27,203 nt of DNA from an uncultured Flavobacterium sp. (GTDB taxonomy: Bacteria > Bacteroidota > Bacteroidia > Flavobacteriales > Flavobacteriaceae): positions 1-27,203 of the forward strand of contig NZ_CAMLIX010000037.1 of NCBI RefSeq assembly GCF_946479975.1. The letters run 5' to 3'. Of this stretch, positions 9,962-16,868 are shown one piece after another. A model generated the notes under the pieces. The model was not told where the DNA came from. It searched no databases and saw nothing but the letters and a program-made list of their open reading frames with translations. The first letter of the stretch is position 1. Every line of letters begins with the position of its first letter. A program made the translations under genes and the position numbers.

Positions 9962-10385
9962 TTGAATGCATTAAAACCTCTTTCTGATAAACCTCATTAC
10001 GGAGGTTAGTGCTCGAAAAACGATGGTCTCTAGTATTATAGTGCAACTCGATTCCTTTTTCTTCACAATATTTTCTACCAGTAAAATCTCTTTCCTTATA
10101 CTCGTCTCCTAAAATTCGAACGTTTAAAGAAAAGGCTTTTAAAATATCTTCTAAATCCTGCTCTGTAGCATAAGGAACGATTTCATCAACAAACTTACAC
10201 GCCTTTAACTGTATGTATCTTTCGACAACAGTTTGTGTTGGTTTATTTTTTGTTGGGCGATCTAATGTTGGGTCTGTTTGTAGACCAACAATTAAATAAT
10301 CACAATGTTGTTTTGCTTCTTCAAGCATCTTAACGTGCCCCGCATGTAACAAATCAAAAGCACTAAATGTTATTCCAGTTCTCAT
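9951..10385 (-). CDS. TagD-like nucleotidyltransferase (cytidylyltransferase family)
   Basis: This 144-residue protein has the HxGH nucleotide-binding motif as HAGH (14-17) after GITFSAFDLL, the R-P-T-x-K-x-P segment near 43-49, and RFSSTNLR near 127-134 at the place of the second nucleotide-binding motif (RTxGISTT in TagD). Family members couple a phosphorylated alcohol or sugar to CMP or AMP; glycerol-3-phosphate cytidylyltransferase is the closest known role. The altered second motif and missing partner transferase make the substrate uncertain. It is the first gene of the polysaccharide operon. One possible job is making an activated phospho-alcohol for decorating the polymer; this is inference. 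Confidence 0.8.
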   Translation of the reverse strand: MRTGITFSAFDLLHAGHVKMLEEAKQHCDYLIVGLQTDPTLDRPTKNKPTQTVVERYIQLKACKFVDEIVPYATEQDLEDILKAFSLNVRILGDEYKERDFTGRKYCEEKGIELHYNTRDHRFSSTNLRNEVYQKEVLMHSNGN

Positions 10386-10950
10386 ATGCTTACTTGTTTT
10401 AGATTAAAAAAATATGTTTGTTAATGTGTATGATTTTAAAAATTCATAGTCAACCATTTTACTGGGGTTTCGAAGCTTTTTTTTAATTTTTAAAAAAGGG
10501 TTCCCCGTGAATAGTTACATTATAACTACTCAAAAAAGAAAAAATAAATGGTGTGAAAATTTCTAAATTATGATGCTCAATCTGTTCTAAAAAGATCTAA
10601 ATCTTATTCTTTTAAATGCAAAAATTAGATCGATAAAAACAATATATCTACAATAATAATTTAGGATAAAATTAGATTAATACGGTTGATGAGAAATTTG
10701 GATTTTGTTGCTAAATGTCCTTAATAAGGAAATTTTACTATAAAAAGCATCTGCAATTTTTGAGTCTTGGTTTTAAATTTACCACTTAGTTTATAGATAA
10801 AATGTCTGCTCTCGTTAAAGAGTATTTTTTCAAGCTCTTATACTAATTGAATTTGAAAAATCTTTATTGGAATCTAACATTTAGTATTAATAAATACGAA
10901 GAGCAAATCTTTTTTAACCACTATTAAAATACGTTAATACAGTTACAATT
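10386..10950. promoter_or_regulatory. Divergent leader region between polysaccharide operon and UpxY-like gene
   Basis: A 565-bp A/T-rich region without a credible gene. It must hold the promoter and 5' leader of the minus-strand polysaccharide operon and the promoter of the plus-strand UpxY-like gene. I found no clean match to the Bacteroidota promoter (TTTG, about 19 nt, TAnnTTTG). The nearest plus-strand candidate is a TTTG followed 19 nt later by TAACATTT about 60-100 nt before the UpxY ATG, which is weak. A hairpin at 10464-10506 is listed separately. The length is large for simple promoters and fits a regulated leader. Confidence 0.5.
10464..10506 (-). promoter_or_regulatory. Candidate leader hairpin upstream of the polysaccharide operon
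   Basis: In the minus-strand transcript this stretch begins GGGG and ends CCCC, and inside them a U-run (six or more) faces an A-run, giving a nested stem with mismatches between the two parts. It is 79 nt before the first operon gene. No U-tract follows the closing CCCC, so it is not an ordinary intrinsic terminator. As UpxY-type antiterminators are known to act on the 5' leader of their polysaccharide operon, this is a candidate site, but only the inverted repeat is seen. Confidence 0.35.
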
Positions 10951-11418
10951 ATGAAATGGTATGTAGTCTACACCAAACCTAAATGGGAAAAAAGAGCCGC
11001 AGAACAATTAAGCAAGTTTAATATAAACTGCTATTGTCCTGTTATAAAAAAGGTACAGCAAAGATCAGATAGGAAAGTGAAGGTAGAAGTGCCATTGTTT
11101 AACCATTATATATTTGTACAATTAGCAGAAAAAGACAGAAATCTGGTATTTCATTCTCCTGGTGTTGTTCGTTTTTTATTTTGGCTGGGCAGACATGCTG
11201 TTGTAAAAGACCAAGAAATTGAAACAATTAAGGAATGGCTTAATACAGGAGATACGGCTTCGGAAATATCTGTTATGCAATATCAAATTGGAGATAAGAT
11301 ACATTTAAATTCTGGTCCGTTTTGTGATCAAAATGCGGTTGTGAAAGATATTACAAAAACGCACTATGTATTAATTTTAGAATCTTTAGGATATGTTTTA
11401 AAAGTAAAACACAAATAA
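10951..11418 (+). CDS. UpxY-family transcription antiterminator (NusG paralogue)
   Basis: The 155-residue protein starts MKWYVVYTKPKWEKRAAEQL, the typical NGN-domain start of specialised NusG paralogues. It continues through NHYIFVQLAEKDRNLVFHSPGVVRFLFWLGRHAVVKDQEI to about residue 95, and ends with a KOW-type domain (YQIGDKIHLNSGPFCDQNAVVKDITKTHYVLIL). In Bacteroides, UpxY proteins bind RNA polymerase in the 5' leader of a capsule operon and prevent early termination. Here the gene is divergent from the polysaccharide operon, not its first gene. A role in switching on that operon is inference from location. The length is a little shorter than typical UpxY. It ends in front of a bidirectional terminator. 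Confidence 0.87.
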   Translation: MKWYVVYTKPKWEKRAAEQLSKFNINCYCPVIKKVQQRSDRKVKVEVPLFNHYIFVQLAEKDRNLVFHSPGVVRFLFWLGRHAVVKDQEIETIKEWLNTGDTASEISVMQYQIGDKIHLNSGPFCDQNAVVKDITKTHYVLILESLGYVLKVKHK

Positions 11419-11430
11419 TAATAAAAGAAA

Positions 11431-11480
11431 AAAAAAGAGTTTTTCAAGGAATCACATCTTACTTGAGACTCTTCTTTTTC
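11431..11480. terminator. Bidirectional intrinsic terminator between convergent genes
   Basis: AAGAGT (11435-11440) and TCAAG (11444-11448) pair with CTTGA (11462-11466) and ACTCTT (11468-11473), with a small internal loop. On the plus strand the stem is followed by CTTTTT; on the minus strand it is followed by a long T-run (complement of the A-run at 11428-11436). It sits between the UpxY-like gene and the converging XRE gene, so it can end both transcripts. Confidence 0.8.
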
Positions 11481-11503
11481 ATGAGTAGTAAATTGATATT
11501 TTA

Positions 11504-11713
11504 CTAATTTTCCAGTTGGAAAATTTGACTTTTTTTGATACCCAGAATTTTAACCAACTGATCTAATTTTGACAATTTAAGATCAATCATTCCGTTTTCA
11601 ATTTTCTGATATGTTTTTACGCTCATTTCCATTTGAATAGCTACATATTCTGGAGTATGATTATTCTGTAACCGATACTCTTTTATTCTTAAGTAGTAAT
11701 TTTCCATGACCAT
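11504..11713 (-). CDS. Small XRE-type helix-turn-helix protein (copy 2)
   Basis: A 69-residue protein that is nearly all one Cro/C1-type DNA-binding domain: RIKEYRLQNNHTPEYVAIQMEMSVKTYQKIENGMIDLKLSKLDQLVKIL gives the five-helix pattern, with the recognition helix around MSVKTYQKIENG. A second ATG two codons downstream (MENYYLR) is an equally good start. It closely resembles the protein encoded just upstream (EYVA, M-S, Y-x-K-I-E-x-G, D-L, S-K-L are shared in the same spacing), so the pair probably comes from duplication. A 64-bp gap separates them. There is no effector domain. It may regulate the nearby polysaccharide or UpxY genes, or itself; this is inference from position. Confidence 0.8.
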   Translation of the reverse strand: MVMENYYLRIKEYRLQNNHTPEYVAIQMEMSVKTYQKIENGMIDLKLSKLDQLVKILGIKKSQIFQLEN

Positions 11714-11777
11714 ATTTTTTTGCTTTTTAAACTTTTGAGTTTCACTTTATATATTCAACAATTTATGGAAAGAGATT

Positions 11778-12008
11778 TTATCTGGTTTCGCTAAAAAAAA
11801 TTGCTACATCAAATTTGAAAATAAATTCTATTGAGACCTCTAAAACTTTTGAAATTTCAATCAATTTAGAAACCGTTAAATCAACATCACCTCTTTCAAT
11901 TTTACCATAACCGCTCGTACTCATATTAAGTTCAGCAGCTACATATTCTCTAGTAAAATTTTTTAATTCTCTTATCTTTCTAATATTTTCGTATACACTA
12001 TATTTCAT
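11778..12008 (-). CDS. Small XRE-type helix-turn-helix protein (copy 1)
   Basis: A 76-residue protein with one Cro/C1-type domain: NIRKIRELKNFTREYVAAELNMSTSGYGKIERGDVDLTVSKLIEISKVLEVSIEFIF. The recognition helix lies around MSTSGYGKIERG. The C-terminal ten residues (DVAIFFSETR) go past the domain and past the length of the neighbouring paralogue. As the first of two tandem genes it is the likely point of transcription start. A 9-bp perfect tandem repeat lies 40-57 bp before its start codon and might be its operator. The role is not known. Confidence 0.8.
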   Translation of the reverse strand: MKYSVYENIRKIRELKNFTREYVAAELNMSTSGYGKIERGDVDLTVSKLIEISKVLEVSIEFIFKFDVAIFFSETR

Positions 12009-12047
12009 AAAAAATAAAAAATATAAATAATTCGTATTTGGAAATTT

Positions 12048-12065
12048 CTCTAATAACTCTAATAA
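12048..12065. repeat. Perfect 9-bp tandem direct repeat upstream of XRE gene
   Basis: CTCTAATAA occurs twice back to back, 40-57 bp upstream of the first XRE gene's ATG. Direct or inverted repeats at this distance are common operators for self-regulating XRE proteins. Only the repeat is seen; binding is inference. Confidence 0.4.
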
Positions 12066-12245
12066 AACTTATTTTGATGCAGCATAATTTATTTATTAAT
12101 TATTTACAAAAAAATCATCTTATCACAACAACTATTCAATTATTAACAAGGTTTAAAGCTAAATGACGGTTATTCTCTATCATTCATTTTAAATTTTGAT
12201 CAAAAATATATAATGTTTCGAGTTTATAATAATAAATCTGTTCAA

Positions 12246-12261
12246 CGGATTTTAAAATCCG
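12246..12261. repeat. Perfect 16-bp palindrome CGGATTTTAAAATCCG
   Basis: The 16 bases are identical to their reverse complement and no T-run follows on either strand, so a dimeric protein-binding site is more likely than a terminator. It lies in the spacer between the XRE pair and the exported-protein operon. No specific regulator can be named. Confidence 0.4.
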
Positions 12262-12385
12262 ATAAAATACAACATCACTCGTTTTATGACTTTAAGATCA
12301 ATAAAATATTGAAGTAAAAACCTTATGTTATAAGATAATTATTATTAACTTTTATGCTCGGTATAACGCACTTACAGTGCTTTGC

Positions 12386-12433
12386 AGCAAAAAAAAGAGG
12401 TTGAAAACAGCTAAACTATTCTCAACCTCTTTT
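12386..12433 (-). terminator. Strong intrinsic terminator of the exported-protein operon
   Basis: The minus-strand RNA forms a perfect 12-bp stem between 12422-12433 and 12393-12404 (AAAAGAGGTTGA and its complement), loop of 17 nt, followed by a run of U. It lies about 80 nt after the beta-helix stop codon and clearly closes that operon. On the plus strand the stem is also followed by TTTT, but more weakly. Confidence 0.9.
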
Positions 12434-12514
12434 AGAAGTGTTTTTTCTAGATTTTACATCCAATTACTTTTCAAACTCAAAAAATGTAAAAAATAATCAG
12501 ATTTTATATTTTTT

Positions 12515-14698
12515 TTATTGTGTCACCAAAAGCTGTGGGTAAGGGTTTGGCGTTTCATTTATAAGTATAGTGGCAATATTATCTTTCATGTTTACCAGCA
12601 ACTTACTAAAAGCAGTATTTGATTGTAAATTGCTATTTACAAATACACCTTGAGTTAATCCGTAAGTTCTTGCAACTGTTCCTTTAATAGTTGAATTAAG
12701 AATGTAGTTACTCATAAGATAATGTACTGTAGAAGAAAACACTGGAATGTTGTCCTGTAAAGTACAACCTTCCATAAAACTACCTTGTCCTCTAATTATA
12801 GCATCTGTACTCGCATTATTATAGAAATTACAGCTGTATAATGACAAAGGAGCATCTCTTATGATATGAGGCCCTTTATGATTTGTAAAATCGCAATTTG
12901 CGGCGATAGGAAAATTATGCCCAGAAATATCAAAAGCTAAACTATTCCCATCAAACTTACAATTGATCCATGCATTTAAATTATCGGCTCTTGTTGCTTT
13001 CATAGATACTGCAGTTCCGCAATTTAAAAACTGTCCGTTGTAGAAAACAACTTTATCTACATATCCTGCTTCTTTAATAGTATATACCGGATTTGGATCT
13101 TGGAAGAATCCTATATTACAATTCACGAAACTTAAACTATCAAAAAAACAATTGTCTAAACCAAAAATCCTATACAGATGAATGCCATAGTTTTGATTTC
13201 TAAATACGACATATTTTAAATTCGTAAAAGCAATCAAGTCCATTTCATCAGGGGCGTATACTCCAACACTTCCGCCTTGTAATGTCAAATTCGAAAGCAC
13301 AAAATTATTATCGCCTGTTGCAGACTCTGAAAGTGTTATTAAAGGAAAATCGTCTTTTAGACCCACAATAACCGTTTTTCCTGTTCCTGCCCCAATAATT
13401 CCTTTTGTTCCATCTACCGGCATTTTTAAGGTTGAACTAATATAAAAAGTACCTTCTGGAAGTTCTGCAATACCTTTAGTATTTATTAAATTCTGAATAT
13501 AACTGGTATTATCTGTTTTTCCTGATCTGTCAGACGCCCAATTAGGACCTAATGGATCTGGCAATGCTTCCCAAATTGTACGGCTAAATGGTGTATATTT
13601 TGTACCAATGATAGCAGAAGATATAGCCGATGAACCTGAAATAGCCGCGTTCTGAGCTGTTCCGTTTAAAGTAACCTCTTTATCAAGTCCAACTCCACGA
13701 AAATGTGCCTTTAAGTCAAATCCTGTAACAGGTGACGTGCTTCTTTTATAGTCATCATGCTCTCCAACAAAATAAAGTACATTTGTTTTTCCTGCAACTG
13801 ATGGAGCTCCGCTTGTTCCGTCTCCCTGAATAAGTTTATTTAAAAAGAATAAATTGTTGGCAGTAATATCAAAAGTAGGAGTTTGAACTGTAGAATATCC
13901 ATTTCCGCCTCCAAAATCTGTAATCTTTACATTTCCCATGTTCTCCATATATAACATAGGTTTAGTGCCGGTACCGCTAAAATTCCAAGCCTCACTGTCC
14001 AATCCAACAAAAGTCATAGACTGCAGATTATTAATATCTGTAGCATCTCCAGCAGGTGTTAAGAAATTAGAATGTAAATGCACATTCCCATAACTTGGAG
14101 TTATGCTGTTACCTTTCATTACAAGCTGATTGGATGTACCATGTACTTGATGCTTTATGATTTTATTATTTCTAAAATATCCAGATGCACTACAATCAAA
14201 TTGTATGGCACTCATTACATTTATAAATAAATTGTTTTCGATCTGAGCATTAGTCGCTTTAATGGTAGCCCATTTAATTGACTTTAGTGTACAATTAGAA
14301 ATAACTCCACCAGCTTGAAAAGTTATCGTTTTACCATTTGGTAATAAATCCTGCAAAAGCACATTAGTACTTCCGGCTGCAATTGTGATATTAGAAACTG
14401 GACTTAAAGTAGAATATCCATATAATCTCTGATTACTTTTCATGACAATATCTACTCCCGTATAATCTCCTTTTTCTAATCGTACAGAACCATATTTATC
14501 TAACGCAGCTTGTAGAGTTGCCTTTTGCGTTATTGGCAGTAAATAAGCATTAAAATAATCAATCTCTTCCTGCTGATTATTTACTCCAGGTGGTGTCACC
14601 GGCGGAGTAGTCTTGACTGGAGCTTCATCGATCGCATAATGATAATTCTGCGAGAAAACGGCGCTTGTAAAAAGCAAAAAGTAAATTAAATGTTTCAT
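12515..14698 (-). CDS. Exported two-part right-handed beta-helix protein (pectate lyase 3-like)
   Basis: The 727-residue protein begins with a signal peptide (MKHLIYFLLFTSAVFSQ, cleavage likely after residue 16 or 17), then a short proline-rich stretch (about 29-39). Two units follow. Residues about 60-340 have short beta-strand repeats with SNQRLYGY, NNLFFLNKLI and similar coils. Residues about 375-700 begin ASDRSGKTDNTSYIQNLINTKGIAELPEGTFYIS, the classic start of the pectate lyase 3 / phage tailspike-type beta-helix. I see no sure catalytic residues, and no T9SS sorting domain at the C-terminus (INETPNPYPQLLVTQ). Known relatives bind or cleave polysaccharides; a glycan target is inference. 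Its start codon overlaps the stop codon of the gene before it (ATGA), showing coupled translation. Confidence 0.75.
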   Translation of the reverse strand: MKHLIYFLLFTSAVFSQNYHYAIDEAPVKTTPPVTPPGVNNQQEEIDYFNAYLLPITQKATLQAALDKYGSVRLEKGDYTGVDIVMKSNQRLYGYSTLSPVSNITIAAGSTNVLLQDLLPNGKTITFQAGGVISNCTLKSIKWATIKATNAQIENNLFINVMSAIQFDCSASGYFRNNKIIKHQVHGTSNQLVMKGNSITPSYGNVHLHSNFLTPAGDATDINNLQSMTFVGLDSEAWNFSGTGTKPMLYMENMGNVKITDFGGGNGYSTVQTPTFDITANNLFFLNKLIQGDGTSGAPSVAGKTNVLYFVGEHDDYKRSTSPVTGFDLKAHFRGVGLDKEVTLNGTAQNAAISGSSAISSAIIGTKYTPFSRTIWEALPDPLGPNWASDRSGKTDNTSYIQNLINTKGIAELPEGTFYISSTLKMPVDGTKGIIGAGTGKTVIVGLKDDFPLITLSESATGDNNFVLSNLTLQGGSVGVYAPDEMDLIAFTNLKYVVFRNQNYGIHLYRIFGLDNCFFDSLSFVNCNIGFFQDPNPVYTIKEAGYVDKVVFYNGQFLNCGTAVSMKATRADNLNAWINCKFDGNSLAFDISGHNFPIAANCDFTNHKGPHIIRDAPLSLYSCNFYNNASTDAIIRGQGSFMEGCTLQDNIPVFSSTVHYLMSNYILNSTIKGTVARTYGLTQGVFVNSNLQSNTAFSKLLVNMKDNIATILINETPNPYPQLLVTQ

Positions 14699-15423
14699 TG
14701 TCCTGAAATAATATAGGAATTTGTTCCTGTTTTTCTAAGAAACCCAAACCTTACATTTCCTGCTGTACTAGTAAATTTTGCACTTCCAGAAGCAGTGTAA
14801 TTAAGAGCGACACCCGAAGCTGCCTGAATTGTCAATACAGCACCATTATGAGCTTCTAAATTAATAGTTTCGCCTACCAGCATATTATTAAAATCAGAAG
14901 TTAATGTTAAGGTCGATGATGTTGTACATTCTATTGTATTGTTTATATCTGCTACAGCAATATTTCTTGAAGATGTAAACGAAACAATTACAGCTCTACT
15001 TGCTGTTGCAGTTGTTGATCCAGCTGTTTTTGCATACAAAGCAAAAGGAACACTCAAAAGCTGTGTAACTCCAGTAATGTTATAGTTTGTTCCCCCTTTT
15101 ACATCGACTTGTGTTTCTATAAAATAAGGACCTTTATCCCATGCAATTTTACTAAAGTCTCCTGTAACAATTGTTCCTGTTCCAATTTCTAGAGAAACCA
15201 AACCGTTGCTGTTTGTATTTACAGAATGCGTTTCCTGATAAACATTAGTCCCTGTTGCAGCACCTTGATGTACAATAATCTTAAGACTAATTCTGGAGTT
15301 AACGACTAAACTATTATCCTGCGCTCGTATAATAGCCTGATAACTCATTTTTTCAGGTGATTGTGCAAATACCTTAAACGTAACAGTCACAAAAAATAAT
15401 AAAAGGATATGTGCAAGTTTCAT
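14695..15423 (-). CDS. Secreted protein with SPEKMSYQA N-terminal domain
   Basis: The 242-residue protein has a clear signal peptide ending VFAQ (about 1-21), then SPEKMSYQAIIRAQDNSLVVNSRISLKI and ending SVPFALYAKTAGS near 130. This N-terminal domain recurs in many exported Bacteroidota proteins, often before collagen-like or tail-fibre-like regions, and its function is not known. The second half (SRNIAVADINNTIECTTSSTLTLTSDFNNMLVGETINLEAHNGAVLTIQ) looks like a beta-rich domain similar to short domains at the end of phage-fibre-like proteins, judged by eye. It is in the middle of a three-gene operon: 13 bp after the T9SS-domain gene and overlapping the beta-helix gene by 4 bp. It has no sorting domain of its own. 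Confidence 0.72.
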   Translation of the reverse strand: MKLAHILLLFFVTVTFKVFAQSPEKMSYQAIIRAQDNSLVVNSRISLKIIVHQGAATGTNVYQETHSVNTNSNGLVSLEIGTGTIVTGDFSKIAWDKGPYFIETQVDVKGGTNYNITGVTQLLSVPFALYAKTAGSTTATASRAVIVSFTSSRNIAVADINNTIECTTSSTLTLTSDFNNMLVGETINLEAHNGAVLTIQAASGVALNYTASGSAKFTSTAGNVRFGFLRKTGTNSYIISGQ

Positions 15424-15436
15424 CAGATTTCTATTT

Positions 15437-15982
15437 TTAATTTTTAATTATTTTAAATGATTTCAAAATCTGACTATCATTATATACTACTAATATATAG
15501 ATAGACGGACTTAGATAACTGAAGCTCACTTGAGCTTCGGTTTGATTGATTAGATTTTGTTTCAAAAGCCTGCCTTGTATATCGTAGAGCCTATAGGATT
15601 TTTGTCCGTCGAGCTCTAAACCTGTCATGCTTATGTTCACGAAATCAATTGTTGGATTTGGGTATGCAAATATTTCTGTAGTAGGTTTTTCAATATCTGG
15701 AGTATCTAAATTCTTTGCTGCTTCTTGGTGCTGTATCCCTTGCGCTACATTATAAACAGATTCTACCCCAATATAAGTGTAAAAGACTTGCCCAATAGAA
15801 TAAGTTACCGTTCCAGAACTACCAGTTGCATTGCTTCCTGAGGTAATTATGGTTTCCATTATGTCGTTAGAATTTGTGGGCGTCGTCTGGCAAATTCCTA
15901 CAAAAGGAATAAGTAGCATTAATACAATTAGTATGTTGATATTTTTGATTTTTTGATACTTCACAGTCTTACTTATTGACAT
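15437..15982 (-). CDS. Small exported protein with T9SS type A sorting domain
   Basis: A 181-residue protein. An N-terminal signal segment (about 1-32, KNINILIVLMLLIPFVGICQ) is followed by a short domain with GSNATGSSGTVTYSIGQVFYTYIGVESVYNVAQGIQHQ, a pattern repeatedly seen in small Bacteroidota exported proteins. The C-terminal 75 residues form a Por/T9SS type A sorting domain: FAYPNPTIDFVNI, YRLYDIQGRLL, and the final LKSFKIIKN. By family knowledge this sends the protein across the outer membrane by the type IX secretion system, usually followed by removal of the domain and anchoring or release. It is the first gene of the operon. The job of the central part is unknown. Confidence 0.85.
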   Translation of the reverse strand: MSISKTVKYQKIKNINILIVLMLLIPFVGICQTTPTNSNDIMETIITSGSNATGSSGTVTYSIGQVFYTYIGVESVYNVAQGIQHQEAAKNLDTPDIEKPTTEIFAYPNPTIDFVNISMTGLELDGQKSYRLYDIQGRLLKQNLINQTEAQVSFSYLSPSIYILVVYNDSQILKSFKIIKN

Positions 15983-16868
15983 AATTATTTATACTGCAAA
16001 AATATTTAATCTCAAAAAATAATCGATAAAAATATTATTATTTCCGATTAACTACTTAAAATGTAGGGTTTTAATGACTATTTACTTACATTGGAAATGT
16101 TAAATTTATTTTTTAATTCTTAACAAGAACTTAAAATAGACTTAGAGTATATTAATACTTTAAAGAGTAAAGATTAAATATTTTTGGCTTTAGACTAAAC
16201 AAGTTAGTACTACTAAAATAACGATGCTTAATTTGTTAAATTATATCGTTACAAGCTTTTTATTTAATCTTTAAAATGAGGCTGTTTATTATTTCTATTT
16301 CTCAATTATAAGGGGCTTTAATAATTGATTTTTCATTATAACTGACAAAAAAACATATCTCGTTATAAATCAAAAATATAGATTTTACAAAAATAGTTAA
16401 ATATTTTACATTGTCTAAACTTACCTTACTTATTTTAGAAAAAATAATCTTTCCTGAATAAAATTTTCATTAAAAACTGAAATATATAGATTGATAAATC
16501 GAAAACAACTTCAAAAATTTGCTGCTAATTTTTTAATAAAAATTGCCTTATACAATTTAAAATATGCCATTCATCGAGAATAATCGCTTTATATAGAATA
16601 TGCAAGATTTACTGAAAAAAAAATCCTTTTTTTGATCATCTTATTTAAGAATAAGTAAAAAATACCATTTTAATACAGAGCCAAAATAAAAGCCAGAACC
16701 AAATAAAATTCTTACATCCCTTTATTGACGAAGCTGCCAGTTGTACATAAAACAACAATTACTCATCACTAAAAAGCTTTATAACAAAGCTTTATAAGAT
16801 TCTACTTTTAGTTTCAACGCTGATTTTATCACATTATTTTGCTCAACTTTAATTTTAATACCCTTAAA
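15983..16868. promoter_or_regulatory. 886-bp divergent spacer before the biosynthetic cluster
   Basis: A very A/T-rich region between the divergent exported-protein operon and the NRPS-PKS operon, with no credible gene. On the minus strand TATTTTTG at 15997-16004 fits the Bacteroidota -7 box (TAnnTTTG), 15 nt before the T9SS gene start, but no well-spaced TTTG box is found. On the plus strand a 12-bp direct repeat (16773-16797) is listed separately. The rest (about 16010-16770) shows only short, weak inverted repeats. Confidence 0.5.
16773..16797 (+). repeat. 12-bp direct repeat upstream of the NRPS-PKS operon
   Basis: AAAGCTTTATAA occurs twice, separated by one base, so the repeat unit spacing is 13 bp; each copy contains the 8-bp palindrome AAAGCTTT. 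The pair ends 71 nt before the chosen start codon of the NRPS-PKS gene, where an operator or activator site could be. Only the repeat is seen. Confidence 0.45.

Larger units (their letters stand above)
12009..12514. other. 506-bp spacer between XRE genes and beta-helix gene
   Basis: An A/T-rich stretch without a credible gene. It holds, from left to right, the presumed XRE promoter region with a 9-bp tandem repeat, a perfect 16-bp palindrome at 12246-12261, and the terminator of the beta-helix operon at 12393-12433. I see nothing else I can name between 12070 and 12240 or 12262 and 12380. Confidence 0.6.

Noticed and set aside
10808..10839. Alternative short hairpins with a T-run before the UpxY-like gene, like an attenuator
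   Set aside because: CTCT/AGAG and AAGAG/CTCTT pairings are possible and exclude one another, but stems of 4-5 bp in such A/T-rich DNA are expected by chance.
16600..16670. A-run, T-run and the inverted repeat CTTATT/AATAAG as a possible terminator or small RNA
   Set aside because: The stem is only 6 bp, the T-run is before and not after it, and no promoter-like sequence is nearby.
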